DNA of 64,000 bases from Sphingomonas faeni (GCF_030817315.1 NZ_JAUSZF010000004.1:310001-374000), one strand, 5' to 3'; counted from the first letter of the stretch, positions 42,970 to 52,255 are shown. Notes: a model not told the origin generated them from the letters alone. Numbers and translations are program-made.

Positions 42970-44518
42970 TTGCCACCTCGTGCACTGCCGGGTTCACGAG
43001 GAAGTCCTTGGTGGCTTGGCCGGGGCGATCACCCGCCCGGGACGGCGCCGCGCGCAGCCAACCGGCCTCGACTAGAGCTTCAGCCGCAGCATCCACGTCA
43101 GCCGCGATCTTGAGCGTCGCGATGCCACTGGTACGGCGGATGTCCCGAGCGTTGATCCGTGGCGCCTTGGTCTTCAGGATGTGCTATCCCAGCGCGGCCG
43201 CGTTTCGTTCGCTCAGCGGTAGCGCAGCGTCGCCGAACACACGGACGGCTGACGGCTTCGCATAGTCGTCAACGAACCCGAGGACGCCGACGAGCGTCGC
43301 GGCGCTGATCGTCGTTGGCTCGTGACCGTTGCCCGCCGCCCAAGCCAACAGTTCAGCGACGAGCGCCAGCCGAAGCACAACGTCGCGCAGCTTCCCCAGG
43401 AACCCCTTGTACAGTCCCGCGGCTTCCCGAACGGCACCGTCGTTGTCGCGGATCCACTCTTCGAAGATCGTGGCCGCGGCTTCGCTGAGCATCAGTACGA
43501 TCGCGGAAGCGTTGCCCTCCTCGTCTCGCTGCGGCTTGGTGCTCAAGAGGCGCCGATAGACCCGCTCCAGCTGGTCGACATCGGCAACGGTCGTCGGGCG
43601 TTGATACCGGATCGGATCGGGCTACGCCCACAGGAAGCGAGCTACCAGACCATCGTCCGCCGTCTTCAACAGGCACTCGGACAGCTTCTCTGGCTGAATG
43701 CCGCCAAGCACCGTCACGCCGTTGAACGAAATGAACAGCGGCGCCTTCAGGCTCTTGCGATCAACCGTGAAATGCCGTCCGCCGAACGCCTCTAGCCAGA
43801 ACTCCCGACCGCCTGGTGAGTAGCGCTCGAAGCTCATCAGCCAGCCGGCGAGCTCGTCGCGCAGATGCAAGATGCCGTTCGGGTTGCCGGCCAGAATATC
43901 CATGACTGCCTCAGGCGTCCCGTCCTGCACCATCAATCGGGACCTCTGAGGCTCGTCGGGTTCAACCGCGGCGTCTGGCATGGATGGTGTCGCGTGCCCG
44001 CCCTTGGTCGCTTCCTTGACGTTGGCTTGCCAGGCGGCGCGTTCAGCCTTCGCCCGTTCTGCCGTCGTCTGCCAGCCGATCAGCCCAGCCTTGTGCTGCT
44101 CGGCAAGCTCCTTCTCCATGCCGCGCAACGGCCCAGTGGCGGCGTCGATCGCCGGCGACTTGTTCGAGGACGGGTCGCCGACAGGCGCGACCCACAGCAC
44201 ACACGGCTCTCGCCATCCCGGTGACGTGGCGAACGGCTGCACCGAGCGCTTTGCCCCGACCAGCGACGCTGCAACCGCGATGACGCTGACCGCGACATAT
44301 TCGGCAGGAGCCCCCGCCCCCGCGGCGAGATCCCGTATCAGCGGCCAGAGGGAGCCGAACATTTCCGTCGGCATCTCGGGCGGCTTGGTGCGACCCCCGG
44401 TAAGGATCGTCATGTCCGGAGCGAGCCATACGGGGCTCTGCGCGTTATCGCCGACGATAGGTAAAGGGCAGAACGGACGGGCGTCGTCGTAGCTCGCCTG
44501 CAGGGCTGCGGCGTTCAT
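42962..44518 (-). pseudogene. DUF3987 primase/helicase-associated protein with two in-frame amber codons
   Basis: The frame of 519 codons is interrupted by TAG at codon 299 (43622-43624) and codon 445 (43184-43186), yet the protein sequence stays good throughout. Part one has the DUF3987 ATPase-like region (VAPVGDPSSNKSPAIDAATG; HLRDELAGWLMSFERYSPGG) up to DGLVARFLWA. After the first TAG it resumes PDPIRYQRPTTVADVDQLER, and after the second HILKTKAPRINARDIRRTSG. In the family the first position is normally Trp (WPDP), so TGG has become TAG. Either the gene is dead, the codons are suppressed, or the bases are wrong. It starts within the primase stop. Confidence 0.8.
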
Positions 44519-45498
44519 GACCTTATCCCCATCAGTTCGGCGTTGAAGTCGACGAAGGGCGGCGTCGGGCGCATGATGCGAACCGACAGACCCGAGGCGC
44601 TGTAGGCTTCGGCAGCTTTCTGTGCTGCCACCTCACCCGGCGCATTCCCGTCCGCGCCAATGACAACCGAGCGCACCGCGGGCGGGAAGATCATGGCGGG
44701 CATCATGGACGTACCCGCAGCGACCCAGACCGAGCGGCCTAAGCCTTGTGCCAGCGTCAGCCCATCTTCCAAACCCTCGCAGACCAAGATGCTCGCAGAC
44801 GGTGGTCCAAGCTGGATCGAGCCACCGATAACGTTGCCCAAGCTGTATTTCACCTTAGGCTTGCGGTCGCTGTCAGTCGCCTTCGTCGCTGCCTTCCGCC
44901 CATCCTCGGTCAGGTACGTGCGTTGCAGCGCTACGAGGTCGCCGGCCGCGTCGGTTACGATCGCGACCAGTGTCGGCAGTAACCCCGGACCGTTCGCTGC
45001 CAGGACACCGTTCCCCTCGATCTTGGGCGGAGCGAGACGCGCGAACCGCAATGTGTGCGGCAGATCGATCATGATCCCGCGCGACCGGAGATAGATAGCG
45101 GCCGGTGTCTCCCCGATCGGTACGGAGTCCTTGACGATCCGCTGTGCGATTGGGCGCATATCTGCCTTGGGCTTTGCTGGCGCACGCTGCTGCTCCAGCT
45201 CGCGCAGCGCGCCGCCATCCAGCATCCCGATCGCCTCGCGCATCTTCACGTTGTAGGCGCGCATCACGAAGTCGATCACGTCGCCTTGAGCATTGCACCC
45301 GAAGCACTGGAACCGGCGATCGTCGGCGTAGATCGTAAAGGACGGTGAACTGTCGTCATGGAACGGGCAGCAGCCCTTCCATTCCCGACTGGCGCGCGAG
45401 AGCCTGACGCCCGCTTTGGTCGCCACGCCTGACACCGGGAAGCGGTCGCGGATCTGTTGAGTGATGGCCGCAAAGGCAACGCTATCCATCTGGGCCAT
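44515..45498 (-). CDS. CHC2 zinc-finger/Toprim primase, 327 aa
   Basis: The N-terminal zinc finger reads WKGCCPFHDDSSPSFTIY and RRFQCFGCNAQGDVIDF. A Toprim domain follows with SILVCEGLEDGLTLAQGLG and VVIGADGNAPGEVAAQKA. It should make RNA primers for the element. It overlaps the DUF3987 gene by four bases (ATGA) and begins at the stop of the preceding small gene. Confidence 0.85.
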   Translation of the reverse strand: MAQMDSVAFAAITQQIRDRFPVSGVATKAGVRLSRASREWKGCCPFHDDSSPSFTIYADDRRFQCFGCNAQGDVIDFVMRAYNVKMREAIGMLDGGALRELEQQRAPAKPKADMRPIAQRIVKDSVPIGETPAAIYLRSRGIMIDLPHTLRFARLAPPKIEGNGVLAANGPGLLPTLVAIVTDAAGDLVALQRTYLTEDGRKAATKATDSDRKPKVKYSLGNVIGGSIQLGPPSASILVCEGLEDGLTLAQGLGRSVWVAAGTSMMPAMIFPPAVRSVVIGADGNAPGEVAAQKAAEAYSASGLSVRIMRPTPPFVDFNAELMGIRS

Positions 45499-45749
45499 TA
45501 CATGCCCTCCCGATCATTCGACGCAGCAGGACAGACCCACACGTCGCATTGCCCTGCGTACCGGTCGCGGTTCATCGCGTAGGCGGCTGCGATGGCCTCC
45601 TGCGCACTCGGGTATGATGTGAACTCCCCCCAGCTATTGCCGGTCGAGGATTCGTGCGCGACTTCGAAGCCCGCAGCTTGGTCGCCCATCACGCAGACGG
45701 TCCCGGTATAGAGCCGTGCTGGTGCCGGAAATTGAATAATGCGGCTCAT
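45498..45749 (-). CDS. Small hypothetical protein, 83 aa
   Basis: MSRIIQFPAPARLYTGTVCV then YPSAQEAIAAAYAMNRDRYA. AGGAG precedes the ATG, which overlaps the previous stop (ATGA). It appears to be a small beta-alpha protein. Not recognised. Confidence 0.6.
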   Translation of the reverse strand: MSRIIQFPAPARLYTGTVCVMGDQAAGFEVAHESSTGNSWGEFTSYPSAQEAIAAAYAMNRDRYAGQCDVWVCPAASNDREGM

Positions 45750-46225
45750 GCGTACCGCTCCTGAATGGGGAAACCATGCTCGATCGACAGGCGCATCGCG
45801 TAGTCGGATGCCTTGTAGGACTTGCGCCACAGGACGCCGACGCCACCGCCGCCAGCCGGGGCTTTCACGCCGACCACGTAGCCGTGCAGGATCGGGAAGA
45901 CGGCGACAGACCACTGATCTGTCTCAGGCCCCATGCGCCGTAGGTCGACCAGCTTTGCCGATGGCGGCAGGCCGTAAATGCGCTTTTGCTCTGGGCTCAG
46001 CACAAGGCGCGGGCTGATGCGCCCCGGCTTGATCGACTGCACGCGATACCAGGCATCAAGGGTGGCGGGCGTGTCGCGATACTCGACCTCGGCCGGGTTG
46101 CCCGTCTTCCTCATGCTGCGCACATGATCGCGCTCCCGCTCGCGCTGGAGGTTCACCGCGGCAATCGCGCGGCTCTGGACATGATGCGGTTGGCGGTCTG
46201 CTATGGAGAGGACGAGGCCGCTCAT
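45746..46225 (-). CDS. Hypothetical protein, 159 aa
   Basis: MSGLVLSIADRQPHHVQSRA; the middle (PRLVLSPEQKRIYGLPPSAK) is basic and the end is beta-like with a glycine run (APAGGGGVGVLWRKSYKASD). Overlaps neighbours on both sides, so it is part of the operon. Function unknown. Confidence 0.55.
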   Translation of the reverse strand: MSGLVLSIADRQPHHVQSRAIAAVNLQRERERDHVRSMRKTGNPAEVEYRDTPATLDAWYRVQSIKPGRISPRLVLSPEQKRIYGLPPSAKLVDLRRMGPETDQWSVAVFPILHGYVVGVKAPAGGGGVGVLWRKSYKASDYAMRLSIEHGFPIQERYA

Positions 46226-46443
46226 AGATCCACCACTAGCACATTGAGGCCCGTGCGCTTGGCAAGGCGGCGCAGGAACTCGTCACGGGCGAGCCGGTAG
46301 GCCGGGAGGTATTTCCGACCCTTCCGACCGTACGGGACACGGGGTTGCCAGTCCGCCTCCAGCTTTCGGTTCTGGAACACGAACGACACGGTGAAACCGT
46401 CTCCAAGCGGCATGCGCTCACTGCGCATCTCGACCGCGCTCAT
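46222..46443 (-). CDS. Small hypothetical protein, 73 aa
   Basis: MSAVEMRSERMPLGDGFTVS then LPAYRLARDEFLRRLAKRTG. ATGA overlap with the upstream gene. Basic, perhaps nucleic-acid binding. Confidence 0.5.
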   Translation of the reverse strand: MSAVEMRSERMPLGDGFTVSFVFQNRKLEADWQPRVPYGRKGRKYLPAYRLARDEFLRRLAKRTGLNVLVVDL

Positions 46444-46733
46444 GCCGCATCCTCCTGCCGGTCGAGGACAGTAGCACGCCACACGATAGCGTTTGCCCCG
46501 GAGACGTTCGGGCGACGCTGGCCAGTATCTCGGATCATTCCCTTCTTCAGCAGTTCGGTGAAGCGTGGCTGGAGCGAGTACCGCTTATAGTCAGCGATCG
46601 CGCAGGTCTCATCCACGGTGAGTCCGTTCGGATGGGCACAGAGCACCTTATGGACGACCGCCCGCAGATGGTCGGCCATAGGTGCGATGCCGACGTATGC
46701 TGCGGCACTGGTGTCAGTACGATGTCGTGTCAT
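46440..46733 (-). CDS. Winged-helix-like protein, 97 aa
   Basis: DHLRAVVHKVLCAHPNGLTV, DETCAIADYKRYSLQPRFTE and LLKKGMIRDTGQRR follow a winged-helix layout (DNA-binding helix YSLQPRFTEL, then a wing). Probably a DNA-binding regulator or replication helper of the element. Overlaps both neighbours. Confidence 0.55.
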   Translation of the reverse strand: MTRHRTDTSAAAYVGIAPMADHLRAVVHKVLCAHPNGLTVDETCAIADYKRYSLQPRFTELLKKGMIRDTGQRRPNVSGANAIVWRATVLDRQEDAA

Positions 46734-46918
46734 GCGTCGCCTCCGTCGGCGAGAGGGGGAAGGCCGTGTTTGTCGAGCAAGATCACGAGCCAGTTGCGCT
46801 GCTTTTCGGTCAGCGGGTTCGCATCGAAGGCAACGCCCCCGAGGAACTGACCTTCGCGCGGCTTGAGCAGCACGCCTGCGGTAAGCAGGGACATTGCGGC
46901 TTGCTGGTGCTCAGCCAT
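46730..46918 (-). CDS. Small hypothetical protein, 62 aa
   Basis: MAEHQQAAMSLLTAGVLLKP then NPLTEKQRNWLVILLDKHGL. Helical. The TEKQRNWL helix is typical of small phage proteins of unknown role. Confidence 0.5.
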   Translation of the reverse strand: MAEHQQAAMSLLTAGVLLKPREGQFLGGVAFDANPLTEKQRNWLVILLDKHGLPPLADGGDA

Positions 46919-47123
46919 GCTGCAGGTCCCCCCACGCATGGGCGGCGACGAGCGCCTCTCTACATCCGTGCAGACCGACGACATGGAGCCGTTGCAGACG
47001 GAGAACGGAGATAGTATCTGAGGTGCTGCTTACGTTTTGAAGATTCCGAGAAGGTCGCCCTGCCAGGCGGCCTTTCTCATTTGCGGGCTGCGGCGCCCGT
47101 GCCGTTACTGATGCCATAGCCGA

Positions 47124-47327
47124 TCACGCGGCTGCTCGTTCGGATGTGCTGTTGAGCACTCGCTGCGATGCCCATGCATCCAGATCGGACACTGCATAGG
47201 CCACCATCCGGGAACCGAGCTGTCGAAACGTCGGTCCGGATCCGTCGATACGCTTTCGTTCGAGAGTGGATTGGCCGATCCCTAGGTACTTTGCCGCGTC
47301 CGTTGTGCGGAGATACGCCTGCGTCAT
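47124..47327 (-). CDS. AlpA-type helix-turn-helix regulator/excisionase, 67 aa
   Basis: MTQAYLRTTDAAKYLGIGQS then TLERKRIDGSGPTFRQLGSR and VAYAVSDLDAWASQR is the MerR-like helix-turn-helix used by AlpA and excisionases. It would switch on the integrase or bend DNA for excision. It lies between the integrase and the replication genes, as is usual in islands. Confidence 0.85.
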   Translation of the reverse strand: MTQAYLRTTDAAKYLGIGQSTLERKRIDGSGPTFRQLGSRMVAYAVSDLDAWASQRVLNSTSERAAA

Positions 47328-47449
47328 GCCAGGTATTCCCTGTCTTTCCCGAAGAGCGTCGGGGTGGCGCATGACAAGCCGTGATGGCTTGTGACGACAG
47401 GGTATTTGGCAGGTTCACGAGGGCGAAATAGTAGGAGGTTTTTAGAAAG

Positions 47450-48799
47450 TCACGCTGACCGCGCGAGCGGAAACACGTTTGACACGGTACCCCTACCCTC
47501 AATCACCAGCGCAACATGCCGGCTCCAGGCTTCGAGCGCGGCTCGCTTCTCGGCTTGATAACGATATGTCTGATATACACCGACAATCCCGGCTCGCGAC
47601 CCACCTACATGGTTGATAACCGCTTCGGTGACTTCGGTCGGAAAGCCAAGCCGTTGGCACCCTGTCGCGAAGGTGCGGCGCAAATCGTGGAACGTCCAAG
47701 GCGAGATGGCCAGCGCGGCTATCTCCTTCTCTGACGCCCCGGCGTCCGCGGCTTCGGACCGCATTCTTTCCAGCATCAACCCGTCGAGCTTCGCCTTTGC
47801 CTGTGCGAAGTTAGTGGCGGGGCAAGCTCCGCTTCTGGTGAACAGAAACTGCGCCTTCCCTTCGATGACCGGTACGACGTCAATGATAGCACGAGCTGCG
47901 TCGGTGAGCGGGATCAGGTTCGGAAGCTTGTTCTTGGACCGCGCACCCGGCAACAGCCACTCGTTGGCGGCCTTGTCGATCTCCGACCAGGATAGCCCCC
48001 CGACCTCCCCTCGCCGTTGACCTGTCAGGATCAGCAGGCGCGTTATTGGGCCGAACAACCCGCCAAGGTCACCAGCTGCGAGCCAAACTAGGCGCAGTTC
48101 ATCGTCGGTCAGCGTTCGGTCCCGTATGCCTACACGATACGGAGGCTTGATCCCGAACATGGGGTTCTTGGCTGGCGGGAGATACCTGCGCTCTTTGTCG
48201 CAGGCGTATCCGAAGATCAGGTTGAGAATAGAATAAGCGCGCAGGGCACCCGACCCGCTGCGTTCCTTGATTGCGTCGATAAGCTCGATAAGATCAGCGT
48301 CCGTAATCTCCGTGAGCGACCGGTTGCGCAGGCGCGGCTTCAGATCCCGGTTGATCACGTTGCGCTGATCTGTCCAAGTCTTTGGCTGGTTTGCCTTCGC
48401 ATAATGCTCAACCCATCGATCGGCGAACGTTGAAAAGCCAAGCCGCTCAGCGATGACCGCTCTGACCTTCTCCTGCGCCTTTTCAGCCTTCGCTACTTCC
48501 ATGACCGCCTTAGCGGCATCGAAGGGGTCGACCTTGCGGCGGACCTGGTCGAGCAACTCCTTCGCTCGGGCTGTGGCCTTCTCCGCAGTATAGGGGGAAC
48601 CGTGGGTTCCGATCGTCACCCTACGCGTAGGACTACCTCTCCCGCCGATGCGGTACTGGACTATGTAAGAACGCTTGCCCTTGTCGGTTACCATGACGCC
48701 GAAGCCCTTAACGACCTCGTCCCAAAGGTATGCGCGCTTACCCTCCGAAGGCTTCTCGACTGCCTCGACGGTTCGCTTCGTGATCTTGCCAGTTGCCAT
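47450..48799 (-). CDS. int: Tyrosine recombinase (P4-type integrase), 449 aa
   Basis: The N-terminal DUF4102 arm-binding domain (KITKRTVEAVEKPSEGKRAY) is followed by a core-binding helical domain and the catalytic domain: LILTGQRRGEVGGLSW (Arg), WTFHDLRRTFATG (His-x-x-Arg) and VYQTYRYQAEKRAALEAW (Tyr). It would integrate and excise the element. A complete gene with no frame break. The bases ahead of it (48840-48930) have repeated TGACGAC words that may be arm sites. Confidence 0.92.
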   Translation of the reverse strand: MATGKITKRTVEAVEKPSEGKRAYLWDEVVKGFGVMVTDKGKRSYIVQYRIGGRGSPTRRVTIGTHGSPYTAEKATARAKELLDQVRRKVDPFDAAKAVMEVAKAEKAQEKVRAVIAERLGFSTFADRWVEHYAKANQPKTWTDQRNVINRDLKPRLRNRSLTEITDADLIELIDAIKERSGSGALRAYSILNLIFGYACDKERRYLPPAKNPMFGIKPPYRVGIRDRTLTDDELRLVWLAAGDLGGLFGPITRLLILTGQRRGEVGGLSWSEIDKAANEWLLPGARSKNKLPNLIPLTDAARAIIDVVPVIEGKAQFLFTRSGACPATNFAQAKAKLDGLMLERMRSEAADAGASEKEIAALAISPWTFHDLRRTFATGCQRLGFPTEVTEAVINHVGGSRAGIVGVYQTYRYQAEKRAALEAWSRHVALVIEGRGTVSNVFPLARSA

Positions 48800-49086
48800 A
48801 GAAGCGTACTCCCTTGGATAAGCACGGGACTATCACGCCAGTAGTAACAAGTGAAGACTTATGACGACGTAAAGCGACACAAAGTAGAAACGGCAAAAGA
48901 ACATGACGACATCTGACGACACGTGATGTCTACTGACTAGTAAAGAGCGCGTATCGGCCCTTCGGGTACAATCACTTGTCGGGCTCCCGAAATGCGCTGA
49001 CAGGGCGTGCGTCAGGTCCGCGGATGGTGTGGGACAAATGTGGCATTTCCCCCTCACGTAACGCCCAGGACCACGACCACCGCAGG

Positions 49087-49293
49087 CAGCCTTCGGCTGT
49101 GGAATCATGCGCTAGGCGCATGATGCGTGCTTTGTGGGCCTGTGTTCTCATCGCACCCTTCGCCGTCTCTCAGTGTCTCTGCGTGGCAGACCCGTCCGAC
49201 GGGGTCGGCGTCAAAGGAGAATCGTCCGCCGAGCGGACAATGCTTTTGTTTGATTTGAAGACGCCTCAACAAGAATACCGGGCCTAAAGGCCC
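49087..49293. repeat. Array of five short hairpins
   Basis: Stems are CAGCC/GGCTG (49087-49099, with a CTTCGG tetraloop), ATCATGCGC/GCGCATGAT (49104-49124), GACCC/GGGTC (49189-49206), GTCCGC/GCGGAC (49224-49238) and GGGCC/GGCCC (49280-49293). No gene is convincing from 48800 to 49662. Such density suggests a structured RNA or a single-strand origin. Confidence 0.5.
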
Positions 49294-49405
49294 TACGGTT
49301 TCCACGCCGCTGCGCGTCGCGGAGCCTCCGTCATTCGTGTTGACCCCGTCAGCCGTGCCTGCCGCTTGAGCCCCTGCGAGGACGGCTCCGGGTGCGATGA
49401 GAACA
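49143..49405. repeat. 16-bp inverted repeat enclosing part of the hairpin array
   Basis: TGTTCTCATCGCACCC at 49143-49158 is matched by GGGTGCGATGAGAACA at 49390-49405. Similarity continues a few bases inward (GCCGTC on the left, GACGGC on the right). Confidence 0.6.
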
Positions 49406-49484
49406 AAGGCCGGGCCTTGCCCATCAGCACAGTAGAAACAGAATTGCTCGCTACCGCGATCAATGCGTCTTTGATTTTTTATTT

Positions 49485-49509
49485 ACGCCCCCTAGTCGGG
49501 GCTTTTTTT
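49485..49509 (+). terminator. Rho-independent terminator upstream of the DUF736 gene
   Basis: GCCCC/GGGGC stem (49487-49491 with 49498-49502) followed by seven T. It separates the hairpin array from the DUF736 gene. Confidence 0.65.
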
Positions 49510-49662
49510 ATGCTCGGACTCACCGTGTACGATGATTTTGCGTCAAGTAATCAATCAGGTTGGTCAAATAGAGTGAAGGGGGTAAAAAGAAGATGTCGGA
49601 GGGGAAAGGCCCCAAGCACCGGCGAACAGGGGGATAGGCCCTCGCAACGTGGAGTGAATACT

Positions 49663-50109
49663 ATGAACATCGGTTCTTTCGAGTCGGTCTGCGGTCAGCT
49701 TCTCGGTTCGGTCGCAACGGCAACCATCGACCTGGCGCGCCTTGGTCTCCGCCCCGTCGAGAGCACGAACGGCAAGGCCCCCGCGTTCGAGATCATGGTT
49801 TTGAACGTCGCGAAGCGTTGGGTGCAGATCGGCGCCCTTTGGGAAATGACCAGCAACAGCAGCGGCGAAATTTTCTATCAGGGCAAGCTGGACGACCCGA
49901 GCATCAGCGAACCCCTCCAGATCATGCTTTTCGGCAATAACGAGGAAGGTTTCCGCGTCGTCTGGAACCGCGCGACCACGCGCCGCGAAAATCTGGACGG
50001 CACCCGCCAGAACCGCCGCAAGGCAACGGATGACGGTTTCGGCACCGGCAACGCCACCGACAACGGCCAGCTTTCCGAGCCGCTGAACGACGAAATCCCC
50101 GCGTTCTAA
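49663..50109 (+). CDS. DUF736 protein, 148 aa
   Basis: MNIGSFESVCGQLLGSVATA, then LNVAKRWVQIGALWEMTSNS and EIFYQGKLDDPSISEPLQIM match DUF736, a small beta-barrel protein carried on many alphaproteobacterial plasmids. The acidic Gly/Asn-rich tail recalls single-strand DNA-binding proteins. GTGGAGTG precedes the start. The frame is open upstream, but only this start has the family N-terminus. The DUF2493 gene follows in the same direction. Confidence 0.85.
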   Translation: MNIGSFESVCGQLLGSVATATIDLARLGLRPVESTNGKAPAFEIMVLNVAKRWVQIGALWEMTSNSSGEIFYQGKLDDPSISEPLQIMLFGNNEEGFRVVWNRATTRRENLDGTRQNRRKATDDGFGTGNATDNGQLSEPLNDEIPAF

Positions 50110-50186
50110 GCAACCAAGACGGGCGGGGAGAGCGCTCTAACGCTCCCCCGACCCTAAACCGCCATCCCTGCCAAAGGCTACGAACC

Positions 50187-51275
50187 ATGACCAAGAAAAC
50201 GACCTCCCCGCGCCTTACCAGCTTTGCCGACTTGGGCGAAGCCATGAACGGTACCAACGCCACGCCCGCCACCGGCAGCGCGTCCGACGACGCGACCGAC
50301 CCGCGCACGGCGGAGATTGCCGAGAGCATCGCCGACGCAGCCGCAACGACCAATTTTCAGGAAGCATTCGGCGACGTTGGCGCGCTTTCCATCGTCGAGC
50401 TTGGCGCAGACCGCGCCGAACTCGACATGCCCGAGCCGATCGAGGCGCAGCACGATTGCGCGGCGATCATGGCAACGATTTTCGACCTGTTCCGCGATAC
50501 CCGCGTAGAGGCGAGCGCACAGGCGATTGCATGGGGTTTCGTCAATTCGTTTCACTACGAAGCGCAGAAGCTGGAACGCGAGGAAGACACGCTTTGCCGC
50601 GACCTTGGCGAGATGACGCGCCGTTATGATCCGTCCGAGATTTACGCGGTCGAAATGGAGGAATTGCAACTGCGCGCGCAGACTAAGACCGAGCAGCGCG
50701 CCGCCATCGAATGCATGCGCGACTATGCAGCCGATTGCTACCGTGCACAGTCCGGCCACCCGTGGTCCCCCGCGCGCGGATCGAAGGTTTCGAGCGGAGG
50801 CACCGCAAGCCAGATTGCCGCGCTCGATTTCCTGAAGGCCCGCGCGCAGGACCACCGCGAAAAGCGCAACCCAAAAGGCCCTCTTGTCGTCTTTTCCGGC
50901 GGTCAGGACTGGCACGACTTCCAGCAGCTTTGGGACCGCCTCGACCAGATCAAGGCCCGTATCCCGCACATGACGCTTTGCACGACCGCCCAGCGCAAAG
51001 GATGCGACATGATCGCCGCAGCATGGGCGGCAAGCCGTGGCGTTACCGTGGTTGCCTTCACACCGCAGACGGGCCGCTATGGCAACCGCGCCGGGTTCGT
51101 TCGCAACGAGCAGCTTGTAAAACTCGCACCCGTTGAAGCCATCGTTTGCCAAGGTTCCGGCCTGCAATCGAACCTGTTGCAGACCTTGAAGGACGCCCGT
51201 GTCCCGACCCACGCCTTCCGTATTGACGGACAGGCACCGGCACCGACCGCGACCAAGCGGCAGGCCTTCAGCTAA
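50187..51275 (+). CDS. DUF2493 (SLOG-related) protein, 362 aa
   Basis: The N-terminal two thirds are helical (IEAQHDCAAIMATIFDLFRD). The C-terminal 120 residues are the DUF2493/YspA Rossmann-like domain: GPLVVFSGGQDWHDFQQLWD, CTTAQRKGCDMIAAAWAASR and VTVVAFTPQTGRYGNRAGFV. SLOG proteins bind nucleotide or related ligands; a plasmid role is not known. Often beside DUF736. Its transcript ends at a terminator 62 bases downstream. Confidence 0.82.
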   Translation: MTKKTTSPRLTSFADLGEAMNGTNATPATGSASDDATDPRTAEIAESIADAAATTNFQEAFGDVGALSIVELGADRAELDMPEPIEAQHDCAAIMATIFDLFRDTRVEASAQAIAWGFVNSFHYEAQKLEREEDTLCRDLGEMTRRYDPSEIYAVEMEELQLRAQTKTEQRAAIECMRDYAADCYRAQSGHPWSPARGSKVSSGGTASQIAALDFLKARAQDHREKRNPKGPLVVFSGGQDWHDFQQLWDRLDQIKARIPHMTLCTTAQRKGCDMIAAAWAASRGVTVVAFTPQTGRYGNRAGFVRNEQLVKLAPVEAIVCQGSGLQSNLLQTLKDARVPTHAFRIDGQAPAPTATKRQAFS

Positions 51276-51337
51276 ACCCGGCGCGGCGCCGCTTTAAACG
51301 CGCCGCCCCCTCCCCTTTCCTTGGCAGGAAAACACTA

Positions 51338-51375
51338 GGCCAGCGACGGGCGAAATCCCGGCGCTGGCCCTTTTT
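51338..51375 (+). terminator. Rho-independent terminator after the DUF2493 gene
   Basis: GGCCAGCG (51338-51345) pairs with CGCTGGCC (51362-51369), followed by CTTTTTG. Confidence 0.8.
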
Positions 51376-51870
51376 GTCAGCGTTGCTGTGGGGGGAACCC
51401 TACGGTTCCCCCCACGCCAGGCGACCGGCTGCGCGACATCCATGGCACGGCCCCGTCGGGCCGCACCTGGACGCCGCACAGCCGGTCGCCTTCCCCCCTC
51501 CGGTAATGCGCTGCCGCAGCTTGAGAAGCTCGCGAACGAGCTGCCCGATAGTTCGGTTTGAGGCTGGTGCGGCACCCGGCTCGCTCGCATCGGTCAGGCC
51601 CTTCGGCCTGCCCTTCGCTACGCATCGGCCGGGGACGCGCTAGTGCGGGCATCGAGCCCGCCCTAGCGCTGCTGCCGCGGGGAAAAATCTATCTCAAGTC
51701 GTCCTATTATCGCGGGCGGCGCGACGAGCCTCAAGGGACGGCAGGGTCCCACCATTTTTCTGCGAAAAATCGTTGCCCCTACCGCCGCTAAAGCGGTCGC
51801 AAGAGCGATCCCTTGACCCTCGCCGCGCCGCCCTAATCCGGAATGCGTCTTAAAGAAGAAGGAGGACGAA
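51376..51870. other. Gene-free GC-rich stretch sharing a repeat with 52.3 kb
   Basis: No gene is convincing. The palindromic segment GCGGGCATCGAGCCCGC lies at 51645-51661 and again at 52351-52367. The upstream flanks are also alike (GCGGCACC, then GGCTCGCTCGC). A stem ATTTTT/AAAAAT is near 51752-51767. Confidence 0.45.
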
Positions 51871-52211
51871 ATGCAAGTCGCGTTGTTCAGAGCACTAAAT
51901 CGGCTAATATCGACGATGAGGCAGCTGCAAAGGCGGTCGTCGTCGTCGAGGAGCAGATCGACATGGCCGTAAGTCGTGCAGTTCAGCCGATGGGACTGAA
52001 AATCGCCGCGCTGGAAGGCAAGATCGGGGCTCTCGAAGGCAAGATAACCTCCATGCAGACCGGGATCGAGGCGCGGTTAGACGCCGGACTGAAGGGCATG
52101 CAGACGTCGATCGACGGTCTCAAATGGTACGTCATCATCACGGGGTCGGTAATGACGTTCGCGATCGCACTCGGAGGCGGTCTGACCGCTTGGGCGCAGT
52201 TCATCAAATAG
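51871..52211 (+). pseudogene. Coiled-coil protein with C-terminal membrane helix, one-base frame break near start
   Basis: A strong AAGGAGGACGAA site places the start at 51871 (MQVA). One G appears missing at GTCGCGTTG (51877-51885); restored, the protein continues VVQSTKSANIDDEAAAKAV, VVEEQIDMAVSRAVQPM and repeats of IAALEGKIGALEGKITSM, then ends in a membrane helix (VIITGSVMTFAIALGGGLTA). The heptad pattern gives a coiled coil on the cytoplasmic side. As written, a longer frame from 51843 also reaches the same stop without any break but has no ribosome site. Confidence 0.5.
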
Positions 52212-52255
52212 CGTCCGGGAGGGGCTCCGGCCCCTTCCTTCATTCTCCAAATGAT

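Larger units (their letters stand above)
41400..48930 (-). mobile_element. Satellite- or island-like integrated element (limits approximate)
   Basis: A minus-strand run of tightly overlapping genes from an AlpA-type regulator to an HGGxSTG protein, headed by a tyrosine integrase. It encodes replication functions (CHC2/Toprim primase, DUF3987) but no capsid, tail or conjugation genes. This gene content matches phage satellites or small genomic islands. I could not find attachment-site repeats, so both ends are estimates. Confidence 0.6.

Noticed and set aside
48800..49100. tRNA gene as integration target of the integrase
   Set aside because: No cloverleaf or T-loop consensus could be found next to the integrase.
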